Below are positions 9,315 through 16,280 of a stretch of 23,898 nt of DNA, piece after piece. Numbering within the stretch: the first letter of the stretch is position 1; the number at the start of each line of letters is the position of its first letter. Source of the DNA: a virus. The stretch lies in IMG/VR virus record IMGVR_UViG_3300037502_000646, positions 1 to 23,898 of that record, one strand, 5' to 3'. A program made the position numbers and the translations under genes. Below the pieces are notes generated by a model that made no database searches, had not been told where the DNA came from, and saw only the letters and a list, made by a program, of their open reading frames with translations.

Positions 9315-10042
9315 CTCAAAACGTGCTTCATTGAAAGCATATTAAACACAAAGGTTAAATTAAGGTCGGTGATTGCATCTATTTTTGTGATGTCTTCGCC
9401 TGCTAAATTATAAAGCAAAGATTCCCAAGCGAACTTTGAACGTTTCTTTTCGTTTTCAACTTCCTTTTTTTCTTCAGGGGTTAGTTCGGTGGTGTCCTCT
9501 TCGTCTTCAAATTGCGGTGCAAATAGGTTTTCATATTGTTTAGTAAAATTATCTCTAAATTTTAAGTATTCGTGAACTACTCCGAACACCGAGGTAACGG
9601 GTATTTCTTTAAACATTTCCGCACGTTCAAAAAGATTGTATTTATAAGGTTCAAAAACACGGTTACCCCATTCATCGAGGTTGGTTTGTCTGTAAAATAT
9701 TGCGCAAATAATCGGTATATTTCCGATTTTGTCTTGAACCGTGAAATAATCGGTGTCAATAAACTCCCCTAAAGTAATTTTTTCGAAAGGTTTAAACGTG
9801 AACTTGTCAATTTGTTGGGTAATTTTAACCCGTGGTTCTTGCCTTAAAAATTTAAGCGGTTCGATTAGTGCATTAAGTTCGTCAATTTCTAAGTCATAAA
9901 ATTCGTCGGGGTCTTCGTCCGCTAAAATCGATAACATTTCAACTTGCATTTCAAACAACGAATCGAATTCAATTTGTTCTAATTTTGCAAGTTCAATAAA
10001 CTGATTAACCGTTATTTGATTCCACGACTGCGGTAACTTCAT
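9311..10042 (-). CDS. Minus-strand protein, possible tail assembly chaperone (second of a paralogous pair)
   Basis: A 243-residue soluble, acidic protein read leftwards, overlapping its upstream partner by 38 nt (10005-10042). The N-terminal ~70 residues (WNQITVNQFIELAKLEQIEF, then ILADEDPDEFYDLEIDELNA) line up with residues ~10-75 of the 189-residue partner, so the two share a duplicated domain. The middle has LGEFIDTDYF and FEPYKYNLFERAEMFKEI; the C-terminal part has a charged linker (EDEEDTTELTPEEKKEVENE). A pair of overlapping, related genes next to the tape measure operon suggests tail assembly chaperones of the G/GT type, but there is no sequence motif proving this and the opposite strand is unusual. 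The start at 10042 is an ATG inside the end of the upstream gene, consistent with coupled re-initiation. Confidence 0.7.
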   Translation of the reverse strand: MKLPQSWNQITVNQFIELAKLEQIEFDSLFEMQVEMLSILADEDPDEFYDLEIDELNALIEPLKFLRQEPRVKITQQIDKFTFKPFEKITLGEFIDTDYFTVQDKIGNIPIICAIFYRQTNLDEWGNRVFEPYKYNLFERAEMFKEIPVTSVFGVVHEYLKFRDNFTKQYENLFAPQFEDEEDTTELTPEEKKEVENEKKRSKFAWESLLYNLAGEDITKIDAITDLNLTFVFNMLSMKHVLS

Positions 10043-10574
10043 TTGTCATTTGTTTAGCAGTGTCTTTTAATTTCTCGGCAACGTAAGCCATAAACGGAAG
10101 TGCAATTTCAGCATTTAAAGACTTGAATAAATTTGCTTTGTGTTTGATGTGAGCATCCGAATAATGTTCAACCGTGTCGAGGTCTTCGCGTTTAAAAATA
10201 ACAGCTAACATTTTACTAACGTAACGGGTCGGGTCTTTCTTAATTATCTTTTCAATGTGCTTAATGTCACGAACTGATAACTTGAATTTTTTGTCGTAAC
10301 TAACGTATTTATACCCCTCAAGTTCAACCGTCTTTTTAAACTTAGTCGGTGCTTTGTAAGTTACGGTGTTGAATTCTTTAACCTTGTCTTTGAATTCAGA
10401 AAAGTCCATTTCGTTAACTTCGTTTTCATCCGCTCCCAAGTACGTAAACACGGAAACCCATTTCTCAAAAGCGTCCAGTTCTTGGTTATTTGTGAACTCG
10501 CTAACCTTTTCAAATTGCTCAATAGTTAGTTCGTTAATTACATTCGGAATTTCTTGCTTACCTAGTTTAATCAT
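10005..10574 (-). CDS. Minus-strand protein, possible tail assembly chaperone (first of a paralogous pair)
   Basis: A 189-residue soluble protein, first gene of the only minus-strand operon in the window. It opens with INELTIEQFEKVSEFTNN, then a helical region around YLGADENEVNEMDFSEFKDK. The same order of features begins the downstream 243-residue protein, which I read as tandem duplication followed by divergence. Residues 80-120 are lysine-rich (KFKLSVRDIKHIEKIIKKDP). No membrane segment or catalytic motif. A TATATTTG box, matching the Bacteroidetes -7 element, lies 17 nt upstream of the ATG. The chaperone role is inferred from location between tail and head genes; an early regulator or anti-host function is an alternative, because the promoter type differs from that of the virion genes. 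Confidence 0.7.
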   Translation of the reverse strand: MIKLGKQEIPNVINELTIEQFEKVSEFTNNQELDAFEKWVSVFTYLGADENEVNEMDFSEFKDKVKEFNTVTYKAPTKFKKTVELEGYKYVSYDKKFKLSVRDIKHIEKIIKKDPTRYVSKMLAVIFKREDLDTVEHYSDAHIKHKANLFKSLNAEIALPFMAYVAEKLKDTAKQMTNEVTAVVESNNG

Positions 10575-10590
10575 CTCTTTAAGTTTTCAA

Positions 10591-10598
10591 CAAATATA
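10591..10598 (-). promoter_or_regulatory. Host-type -7 promoter box for the minus-strand pair
   Basis: Read on the minus strand this is TATATTTG, an exact match to the Bacteroidetes/Flavobacterium -7 consensus TAnnTTTG. Transcription would start about 10 nt before the ATG at 10574. TTTG elements lie upstream at 10609-10616, but at shorter spacing than the usual -33 element. Confidence 0.45.
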
Positions 10599-10606
10599 AA
10601 AAAAAT

Positions 10607-10637
10607 AACAAACAAATTTTTAACCTATTATAAGGTA
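10607..10637 (+). promoter_or_regulatory. Putative phage late promoter, copy 3 (protease-scaffold/capsid)
   Basis: AACAA at 10607-10611, 14-nt spacer, TATTAT at 10626-10631, AAGGT, then the A of the ATG at 10637. It lies in a 62-bp divergent region, back-to-back with the host-type promoter of the minus-strand pair; the two overlap. Confidence 0.55.
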
Positions 10638-11608
10638 TGGATAAAGAATTACCTCTTTATAAAATTACTATTGAAGAAGAATACAGCGAGGGCGAAGACT
10701 TGGGAATCGATATGATTGCATTCACGTCTAAACCTGCGGTTATGGTTAAGGGAATGGCGTTCAATTCAGCGCAAATATTCCATTTCAAAGACGAACCTAA
10801 AATGAGAATCGTAGCCCCTGCAATGATTCCAATGAATATATATAGAAACGACGAGGGTGAGGAATACTACGTTCAATTTACCGAACAAGAAATAGAAAAT
10901 ATTTATTCGAAGTTTATGCAGGATTTAAACAACCAAAACTTGTTTAACCTCGAACACACCGATAAAAAAGTTCCTGCGTATATTCTCGAAGCTTGGCTAG
11001 TGGAAAACCCAAAAGAAGACAAAGCGTTTTCTAGTTATGGTATTGAGGTGCCTAAAGGAACGTTAATGTTAACCGCTCAAATAACGGACAAAGAATATTA
11101 CAATAAGTTAGTCGAAAGCGACCAAGTTGGTTTTAGTATTGAGGGGTTTCTAGGTCTTAAATTAAGCAACCAAATAAACAAATATAATATGAAGTTACCA
11201 GACGGAGAACACCTTATCGAGGGTAAAATCTACGTTGTAAAAGACGGGGAAGTTATCGAGATTAAGGAGGAAGTTCCTGCGGAAATGGAAGCGGAATTAG
11301 CAGCTGAAGAAGTTGTTGAGGAAGAAGAAATCGAAGCGGAAGAGGTAGCGGCAGCGGAAGTTGAAGAAAAAGTTGAGGAAGAAATCGCAATGGCGGTTGA
11401 TGTTGAAACTGATTCGGAAGCGGTTCTCGCTATCGTTCAACCTGTTTTAGACGCTTTAGCTACCGAATTAATGAAAGCTATCGCAGAAGTAAAAGCATTG
11501 ATTCCAGTTTCTGAAGAAGTGGAAGAAGAAGAAGTTGAATTGTCGGAACAAAAATTCACGGCAATTGACCGTTTAAAAAAGTATAGACAATTATTTAAAG
11601 AAAATTAA
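10637..11608 (+). CDS. Prohead protease (XkdF-like) fused to acidic scaffold
   Basis: A 323-residue protein directly upstream of the major capsid gene (1-nt gap). Residues 1-180 resemble the XkdF-type phage serine protease: YYVQFTEQEIENIYSKFM, then FNLEHTDK with candidate catalytic His107, then EAWLVENP, and VGFSIEG with candidate nucleophile Ser167. Residues about 205-300 are extremely Glu-rich, helical and low in complexity (acidic stretches around 224-250 and 288-300), ending in a basic C-terminus (TAIDRLKKYRQLFKEN). This is the expected layout of a protease-scaffold fusion: the acidic helix guides capsid assembly, the protease then removes it. The ATG at 10637 abuts the conserved TATTAT motif. 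Confidence 0.75.
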   Translation: MDKELPLYKITIEEEYSEGEDLGIDMIAFTSKPAVMVKGMAFNSAQIFHFKDEPKMRIVAPAMIPMNIYRNDEGEEYYVQFTEQEIENIYSKFMQDLNNQNLFNLEHTDKKVPAYILEAWLVENPKEDKAFSSYGIEVPKGTLMLTAQITDKEYYNKLVESDQVGFSIEGFLGLKLSNQINKYNMKLPDGEHLIEGKIYVVKDGEVIEIKEEVPAEMEAELAAEEVVEEEEIEAEEVAAAEVEEKVEEEIAMAVDVETDSEAVLAIVQPVLDALATELMKAIAEVKALIPVSEEVEEEEVELSEQKFTAIDRLKKYRQLFKEN

Positions 11609-11609
11609 A

Positions 11610-12545
11610 ATGAACAGAAAATTAAAATTCGATTTAGACATCGAAACTAACGCACTACTTTGTGCAAACCCTGACGAGTTTTACTCACGTGCTTATTTAA
11701 CTGAGGACTTAGTTGACAATTACAGAACTTTGCCGGGCATTAAGTCAGCTACAAAATTAGCTAACGTTGCTTTTGGTAATATCTTGAGAGCATCAAATTG
11801 TAACTTTACCGCTCCAACTGATTCACTTGACGCAATCGATATCGATGTTTGTCCTTTGTCAGCAATGGCGCAAATTTGTCAATTTGATTTGGAACAATCT
11901 TTTGTTTCTTTACAAATGGCGCAGGGTTCAAACGGTGACTTTACGGTTGCTAGTTTTATGAACTACTATTGGAACGAAATGAGTTTGAAGATTCAAGAAG
12001 ACCTTGAGTTAATTCGTTGGCAAGGTGACACGGCTTTAACTGAAGACCCTATCCTAGGACTTTGTGACGGGTATTTAAAGAAACTTTGCGGTGATGGTGA
12101 CGTTATCGGAATTCCTTCTGTTTCTGTTGATTCAACAAACGTAATCGCTGAAATGACTAGCGTTTATACTTCTTTGCCTGCTGCGGTTATTCGTAAAAAA
12201 GCGGACTTGAGATTTTACGTTTCTGCTAACGTTGCTGCTGCATACGAACTTGCTGCTGCTACTGGTAACACTCAAACTTACGTTACATTTCCTTTAGGCT
12301 TAACTTTCCTAGGTGTTAAAGTTGTTGTTGCTGACGGTATGCCGAATGACACAATGGTATTAACTTTGAAATCAAACCTTATCTACGCATTCGACGGAGA
12401 GGGAGATTCTAAAGCGTTGAAAGCGGTTAACCTTACTGACACGGTTGCAGAGCCTTATTTGAGAACTCGTGCAAATATGAAAGTTGGTTTCTACTATACC
12501 AACCCAACAGAAATCGTTGCTTATAACGAGTGCTTTGGTGCTTAA
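11610..12545 (+). CDS. Major capsid protein (HK97-fold)
   Basis: A 311-residue protein just after the protease-scaffold gene and followed by a strong terminator, as expected for the most abundant head protein. Segments consistent with the HK97 fold: an N-terminal arm (residues 1-70), then SLQMAQGSNGDFTVASFMNY and IQEDLELIRWQGDT (long-helix region), and a C-terminal half with DLRFYVSANVAAAYELA, GVKVVVADGMPNDTMVLT and a final beta region RTRANMKVGFYY. The codon choice looks different from its neighbours (many GCT, GTT, TTG), as in highly expressed genes. Identification rests on size, position and segment pattern, not on a diagnostic motif. Confidence 0.8.
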   Translation: MNRKLKFDLDIETNALLCANPDEFYSRAYLTEDLVDNYRTLPGIKSATKLANVAFGNILRASNCNFTAPTDSLDAIDIDVCPLSAMAQICQFDLEQSFVSLQMAQGSNGDFTVASFMNYYWNEMSLKIQEDLELIRWQGDTALTEDPILGLCDGYLKKLCGDGDVIGIPSVSVDSTNVIAEMTSVYTSLPAAVIRKKADLRFYVSANVAAAYELAAATGNTQTYVTFPLGLTFLGVKVVVADGMPNDTMVLTLKSNLIYAFDGEGDSKALKAVNLTDTVAEPYLRTRANMKVGFYYTNPTEIVAYNECFGA

Positions 12546-12568
12546 TTAATTTAATTACTAACAATAGA

Positions 12569-12599
12569 GGGGGTCGGGGTTTACCCTTACCCCTTTTTT
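12569..12599 (+). terminator. Intrinsic terminator after the major capsid gene
   Basis: GGGGT (12570-12574) pairs with ACCCC (12589-12593) and GGG (12576-12578) with CCC (12584-12586) around a small loop, with a one/two-base internal bulge, followed by six T (12594-12599). Confidence 0.8.
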
Positions 12600-12613
12600 A
12601 ATAACTTATAAAA

Positions 12614-13123
12614 ATGGCTTGTACAACTTTAGAAGCGATTGTTAAAGGATGCGACAATAACATCGGCTCAATTACAAAAATTTATATCAATGACCAAGAA
12701 GAGGTAACTGCGGTTAACGCAAACACGACTACTTGGATAATCGGTTCAATAACTCACACTTCGCCTTTCTTGGAGTTTGAGTTTAGAAGAAACACTTCAA
12801 ACTATACCGAAGAAGCTGCGATTGATTTAATCAATGGTTCGTCTTTTGTTACACAAACAATTAACTTAATGTTTCACCGTAGAGAAGCTGCGAAGTCTTT
12901 GGCTATTAAAATACTAGGCGAGGGACAAAGAGACCTTTCAGTAGTTGTTTTGGATGGAAACGGAAAGTATTGGTACTTTGAAAACGTTCAAGTTACTGCA
13001 TACGGTGAGGGTTCAGGAACTACAAAAGCGGATGGTTCAAAATATTCACTTGTATTGACAGCTGAAAGCGAACACCTTGCATACGAAGTTGATGATTCAG
13101 TTATCGCTGGATTACTAGTTTAA
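12614..13123 (+). CDS. Major tail tube protein
   Basis: A 169-residue beta-rich protein lying between the capsid and portal regions, bounded on both sides by terminators, which suggests tight control of a highly expressed virion protein. It starts MACTTLEAIVKGCDNNIGSI, and contains two long beta hairpins and a central helix-forming segment (HRREAAKSLAIKIL), then LSVVVLDGNGKYWYFENVQV. Size and composition fit a siphovirus tail tube subunit. No late-promoter motif is present in the 15 bp between the upstream terminator and the ATG, so expression may depend on partial read-through from the capsid promoter. A head completion role is a less likely alternative. Confidence 0.65.
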   Translation: MACTTLEAIVKGCDNNIGSITKIYINDQEEVTAVNANTTTWIIGSITHTSPFLEFEFRRNTSNYTEEAAIDLINGSSFVTQTINLMFHRREAAKSLAIKILGEGQRDLSVVVLDGNGKYWYFENVQVTAYGEGSGTTKADGSKYSLVLTAESEHLAYEVDDSVIAGLLV

Positions 13124-13143
13124 CCAAACTAAAATCTAATAAG

Positions 13144-13168
13144 ACCCTCGGAGAAATTCGGGGGTTTT
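13144..13168 (+). terminator. Intrinsic terminator after the tail tube gene
   Basis: A 9-bp stem with GAAA tetraloop: ACCCTCGGA (13144-13152) pairs with TTCGGGGGT (13157-13165) with two G-T wobbles, followed by a T-run (13165-13168, resuming after GTG). Confidence 0.85.
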
Positions 13169-13177
13169 GTGTTTTAT

Positions 13178-13209
13178 AACAAATTACGTATTTATACTAT
13201 TATTAAGTA
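13178..13209 (+). promoter_or_regulatory. Putative phage late promoter, copy 4 (portal/lysis operon)
   Basis: AACAA at 13178-13182, 15-nt spacer (one longer than the other copies), TATTAT at 13198-13203, TAAGT, then the A of the ATG at 13209. It lies just downstream of a terminator, as a fresh promoter would. Confidence 0.55.
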
Positions 13210-13559
13210 TGATTTATTTGGATAAAGGAGAAATAAACACTTTCGCGTTAACGCTTACGGAGAATTCAACTATTACGGCTCCCGTTTGGTTGTTCGTGTT
13301 TGAGAACGAATTCAATACAGCTTCAGAACCTATTTATTGGGTGGGTGTTGACACTTCACCTTATGTAAATAGATACAATTTATTCACTTTAGAAGAGGGC
13401 GTTGACCTTACTTTAATTATTGGTCAATATACATATTCAGTTTACGAAAGTCCAGTTCCTATTGTAGTCGACCAAAACACGAGCGCAAGTGGTTTGAACT
13501 TAGTTGAAGAGGGTCGAATGGTAGTAAGTGGAACAGCAACAACATCAATATACGATTAA
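13209..13559 (+). CDS. Small putative virion protein preceding portal
   Basis: A 116-residue protein (MIYLDKGEINTFALTLTENS). The ATG at 13209 is chosen over an in-frame upstream start at 13167: the latter would lie within the T-run of the preceding terminator, while 13209 abuts the conserved TATTAT box. The protein is beta-rich, with APVWLFVFENEF, GQYTYSVYESPVPI and a C-terminal LNLVEEGRMVVSGTATTSIY. The pattern of alternating strands and its place one base ahead of portal fit a small structural or decoration protein. I cannot name the family with certainty. Confidence 0.6.
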   Translation: MIYLDKGEINTFALTLTENSTITAPVWLFVFENEFNTASEPIYWVGVDTSPYVNRYNLFTLEEGVDLTLIIGQYTYSVYESPVPIVVDQNTSASGLNLVEEGRMVVSGTATTSIYD

Positions 13560-14873
13560 ATGAAAATATTCGGATTCGAAATAGGAAAAAAAGAAAGCGT
13601 TCAAGTGGTTGAGGGCAACAATTATCAAGCGTTTTCAACGCCTTTTTTAAAGGTTGGTGAGGGTAATCTAAGTTTACCATACGTAAACCCTAGACAACAA
13701 GTTAACGGTTATATTCGATTTGGTTCGGACAATTTGTATAGTCAGCTACTTAACCAAATGTACTATACAAGTCCACTACACGGTGCTATCGTGGATTATA
13801 AAACAAATGCTGCTGTTGGTGGTGGGTTTGAGTTGACCGTTGACAAGAATGCAACTGCAACGGAAAAAGTAGACGTTTACACCTTTGATAAGCGCACTAA
13901 CTTGAAACAGCTTGTTCCAATACTAACGAAAGACGTTATTATTCACAATAGAGCGTACTTTTACCTTTGTTTTAATCAAATAGGCGACCTAATTAAAATC
14001 AAACACATTGGAGCGGAAAAGATTCGAAAAGATAAGTACGGAGAAACTTACTTTATTTGCGAAGACTGGAGTTCACAAATTGATATTAAAGAAATAAAGC
14101 CTTATCGATGGAACTTAAAACAACGTGAATGTTTGTATGTTTACGAAAATAAGTCTGTAGGACAAGACGTATATCCCATTCCGCAATATTCGAGTGCAAT
14201 GAATTGGGCGTTTTTGGATGGTGAAATGTCGTATTTGCAAAAGTCTAATATAATAAACTCAATTTTCCCATCGTTTGCAATGATGTTCCCTAAAAAACCA
14301 CAGAGCGAAGAGGAAAAAATCGCAATCAAAAACACTATCGATAAGGCGAAAGGCGCGCAAAACGGAGGAAAAGCAATTGCGTTCTTTGCAAACAATGCTG
14401 AAAGCCTACCAAAAATCGAATCCATACCAACGAATTCAAACGACAATTTATTTCAAAACACGACTGAAAGTATAGATTCAAAGATTTGTCAAGCGCATAT
14501 AATCGACCCAATATTAATGGGAATAAGAGTTAGTGGTAAACTTGGTTCAGGAAGTGACATTAAACAAGCTTATATTATTTTCGAGAAAAACACGATTATT
14601 CCTTTACGTGGTATTATTGAAGAAATATTTAACGACCTAATGGAAATATGCCAAGTTAAAGCAACGCTTTCAATAAACAACTTCCAAATAGTAAACGAAA
14701 CAATTGTCGAGAGAGACGAAAACGTTTCAGCAATAAACGACGCTTTGAGTACAATGCGACCAGAACTAGCGGTTAAAGTTTTGGAAAATATGACCGTTAA
14801 CGAAATTCGTGCAATGGCTTCTTTACCACCGATTGAAAACGGAGATTCTAATAATCAAACACCTGCGCAATGA
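13560..14873 (+). CDS. Portal protein
   Basis: A 437-residue protein that would form the dodecameric ring through which DNA enters and leaves the head. Recognisable features: N-terminal GEGNLSLPYVNPRQQVNGYI, then DNLYSQLLNQMYYTSPLHGA and IVDYKTNAAVGGGFEL, which match the clip/wing start of phage portal proteins; a middle segment rich in beta strands (IKHIGAEKIRKDKYGETYFI); a helical stem candidate near 260-330; and a C-terminal region with MRPELAVKVLENMTVNEIRAM. The portal lies downstream of the capsid gene, which is unusual for classical siphoviruses. The stop overlaps the next ATG by 4 nt. Confidence 0.8.
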   Translation: MKIFGFEIGKKESVQVVEGNNYQAFSTPFLKVGEGNLSLPYVNPRQQVNGYIRFGSDNLYSQLLNQMYYTSPLHGAIVDYKTNAAVGGGFELTVDKNATATEKVDVYTFDKRTNLKQLVPILTKDVIIHNRAYFYLCFNQIGDLIKIKHIGAEKIRKDKYGETYFICEDWSSQIDIKEIKPYRWNLKQRECLYVYENKSVGQDVYPIPQYSSAMNWAFLDGEMSYLQKSNIINSIFPSFAMMFPKKPQSEEEKIAIKNTIDKAKGAQNGGKAIAFFANNAESLPKIESIPTNSNDNLFQNTTESIDSKICQAHIIDPILMGIRVSGKLGSGSDIKQAYIIFEKNTIIPLRGIIEEIFNDLMEICQVKATLSINNFQIVNETIVERDENVSAINDALSTMRPELAVKVLENMTVNEIRAMASLPPIENGDSNNQTPAQ

Positions 14874-15379
14874 TTTATTTTATAACTGAAAACTATTTAA
14901 AGACGCAAACACCAATAACGGCAAATGTTGACGTTAATGACGTTGTTCCTTATATTAAAACTCAAAGCGATATGAGGGTGCAACCGATTCTTGGAACGTA
15001 CTTTTATAATTATATGCTAACGGGTTACAATGCGCAAACGTTAAACAACGACGAAGAAACACTTGTTACATACATTCAACCAGTTGTTGCGTGGCGAAGT
15101 GCTGAAGATGCCGTTTTCGGGTTAAGCTACCAACTTAAAAACAAAGGTATTCAACAACAATTCGGGGATTATTCAAGCCAAGTGACACAAAACGAAGTTG
15201 TATTTTCAATGGAACATTACGCACAAAAGGCAAGTTTTTACGAAGCAAGGTTGTTTAAATACTTAAAAGAAAACAAAGCCTTGTTTCCTGAATTCATTTC
15301 GGACTTAAACAAGGATAGCGATATCAAACCTGCTAAAAAAGAAGACACTGGATTCACTAACCAAATTTTAATTTTGTGA
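14870..15379 (+). CDS. Head-tail connector-like protein (DUF6712-like)
   Basis: A 169-residue mostly helical protein coupled to portal by a 4-nt overlap. It contains VVPYIKTQSDMRVQPILGTYFYNYML and a helix with AWRSAEDAVFGLSYQLKNKG, then QKASFYEARLFKYLKEN. The helical pattern and location immediately after portal fit a head completion/connector adaptor; it resembles a Bacteroidetes phage family I associate with DUF6712, though I cannot verify this. It ends with a polar tail before the holin. Confidence 0.55.
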   Translation: MIYFITENYLKTQTPITANVDVNDVVPYIKTQSDMRVQPILGTYFYNYMLTGYNAQTLNNDEETLVTYIQPVVAWRSAEDAVFGLSYQLKNKGIQQQFGDYSSQVTQNEVVFSMEHYAQKASFYEARLFKYLKENKALFPEFISDLNKDSDIKPAKKEDTGFTNQILIL

Positions 15380-15807
15380 AAATAGCAAGTTATATTTCAG
15401 GACTTTTTAAAGCGTTATTAATATTTTTAAGTCCGATTAAATACATCGTTTTATTGGTTGCTTTATCGACCGTTATAGACACTTTGTTCGGACTTTGGAG
15501 GGCATACAATACTAACGTTTCAATTCAATCTAAAAAACTAAGACACGGCTTTGTTCCTAAGTTAATTACTTATTGCTTTGCGGTTATTATAACTTACTCA
15601 ACTGACTTTTATATTTTAAACGACCTAACACAAACGGTTGTTGCAGTTGATTTCTTAAGTACTAAATTGTTAGCGTTGGTTTTGATTTCAATTGAGGTCA
15701 AATCAATGGACGAAAGTTTCAAGGCGGTTAAAGGTTATTCGTTTTTAGAAAAGGTAATAAACACGGTTCGAAAAGTTAAGGACGTTAAAAAAGAACTTCA
15801 AGAATGA
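15376..15807 (+). CDS. Holin
   Basis: A 143-residue membrane protein starting at a GTG that overlaps the previous stop by 4 nt. Three hydrophobic segments are visible: about 9-41 (ALLIFLSPIKYIVLLVALST), 63-81 (LITYCFAVIITYSTDFYI) and 88-108 (VVAVDFLSTKLLALVLISIE), with a basic, charged C-terminal tail. The VIDTLFGLWRAYN segment followed by KLRHGFVPK matches the Phage_holin_4 (Cp-1/TcdE-like) family. It would form lesions in the inner membrane at the end of the infection. It begins a three-gene lysis cassette with spanin and endolysin, each overlapping by 4 nt. Confidence 0.75.
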   Translation: MKIASYISGLFKALLIFLSPIKYIVLLVALSTVIDTLFGLWRAYNTNVSIQSKKLRHGFVPKLITYCFAVIITYSTDFYILNDLTQTVVAVDFLSTKLLALVLISIEVKSMDESFKAVKGYSFLEKVINTVRKVKDVKKELQE

Positions 15808-16280
15808 TTAACCTTGAGAAACTTTTAGGGTTTATTTTAGCTTGTTTATTAACGGCTTTATTTTTATTATTCTATGGTTGTTCGGCGTCCTATCACATCA
15901 ACAAGGCTATAAAAAAAGGTGCAAAGATTGAAACACGAATCGACACCGTAAGAATTTATTTCAAAGATTCAATAATAAAAGACGGTTTCAAAGAATACTT
16001 TTACAACTACCGTGACACTATCGTTCAAAATAATACGATTTACGTACCTAAAACACGCTACCAAACTAAAACCGAATATAAAATAATAAAAGAACAGATT
16101 CAACAAGACGCTAAAACAGACAGAGTTAAGCTGAAACAAGACGCAAAGACGGAACGCAAAGAAATTCAAGCGGAAAAAAAGACCAGTTGGTCAAGCGTAA
16201 TGAAGTTTTTAGCCGTTATTCTTGGGTTAGTTGCGTTAATTATAATACTTTTAAAAACCAATAAAAAAATAGGTTTATGA
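15804..16280 (+). CDS. Candidate unimolecular spanin (outer-membrane lipoprotein with C-terminal TM helix)
   Basis: A 158-residue protein between holin and endolysin. The N-terminus is a lipoprotein-type signal: a hydrophobic core (LLGFILACLLTALFLLF) followed by Gly25-Cys26 and SAS; Phe at -3 and Tyr at -2 make the lipobox imperfect. The periplasmic middle is a charged helix (KTEYKIIKEQIQQDAKTDRV and following). Residues about 132-150 form a second transmembrane helix (FLAVILGLVALIIILL) followed by KTNKK. A lipid anchor at one end and a TM helix at the other is the u-spanin arrangement, which fuses inner and outer membranes in Gram-negative lysis. The alternative is a two-TM inner-membrane Rz-type protein if Cys26 is not lipidated. 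Confidence 0.55.
   Translation: MINLEKLLGFILACLLTALFLLFYGCSASYHINKAIKKGAKIETRIDTVRIYFKDSIIKDGFKEYFYNYRDTIVQNNTIYVPKTRYQTKTEYKIIKEQIQQDAKTDRVKLKQDAKTERKEIQAEKKTSWSSVMKFLAVILGLVALIIILLKTNKKIGL

Noticed and set aside
9572-9772. Plus- and other-frame ORFs within the minus-strand genes (also 10366-10599)
   Set aside because: Shadows of the well-supported minus-strand coding frames.
10005-10042. Programmed frameshift joining the two minus-strand genes, as in G/GT chaperones
   Set aside because: No slippery heptamer is visible in the overlap, and the second gene has its own ATG and repeats the first gene's N-terminal domain.
13167-13208. Longer version of the 13209 gene, with a hydrophobic N-terminal extension
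   Set aside because: The upstream start lies inside the T-run of a terminator; the conserved TATTAT motif points to the ATG at 13209.
14561-14630. Further TATTAT occurrences (for example in the portal gene, and at 9040, 19307 and 21783)
   Set aside because: They are inside coding regions and lack the AACA element at the right distance.
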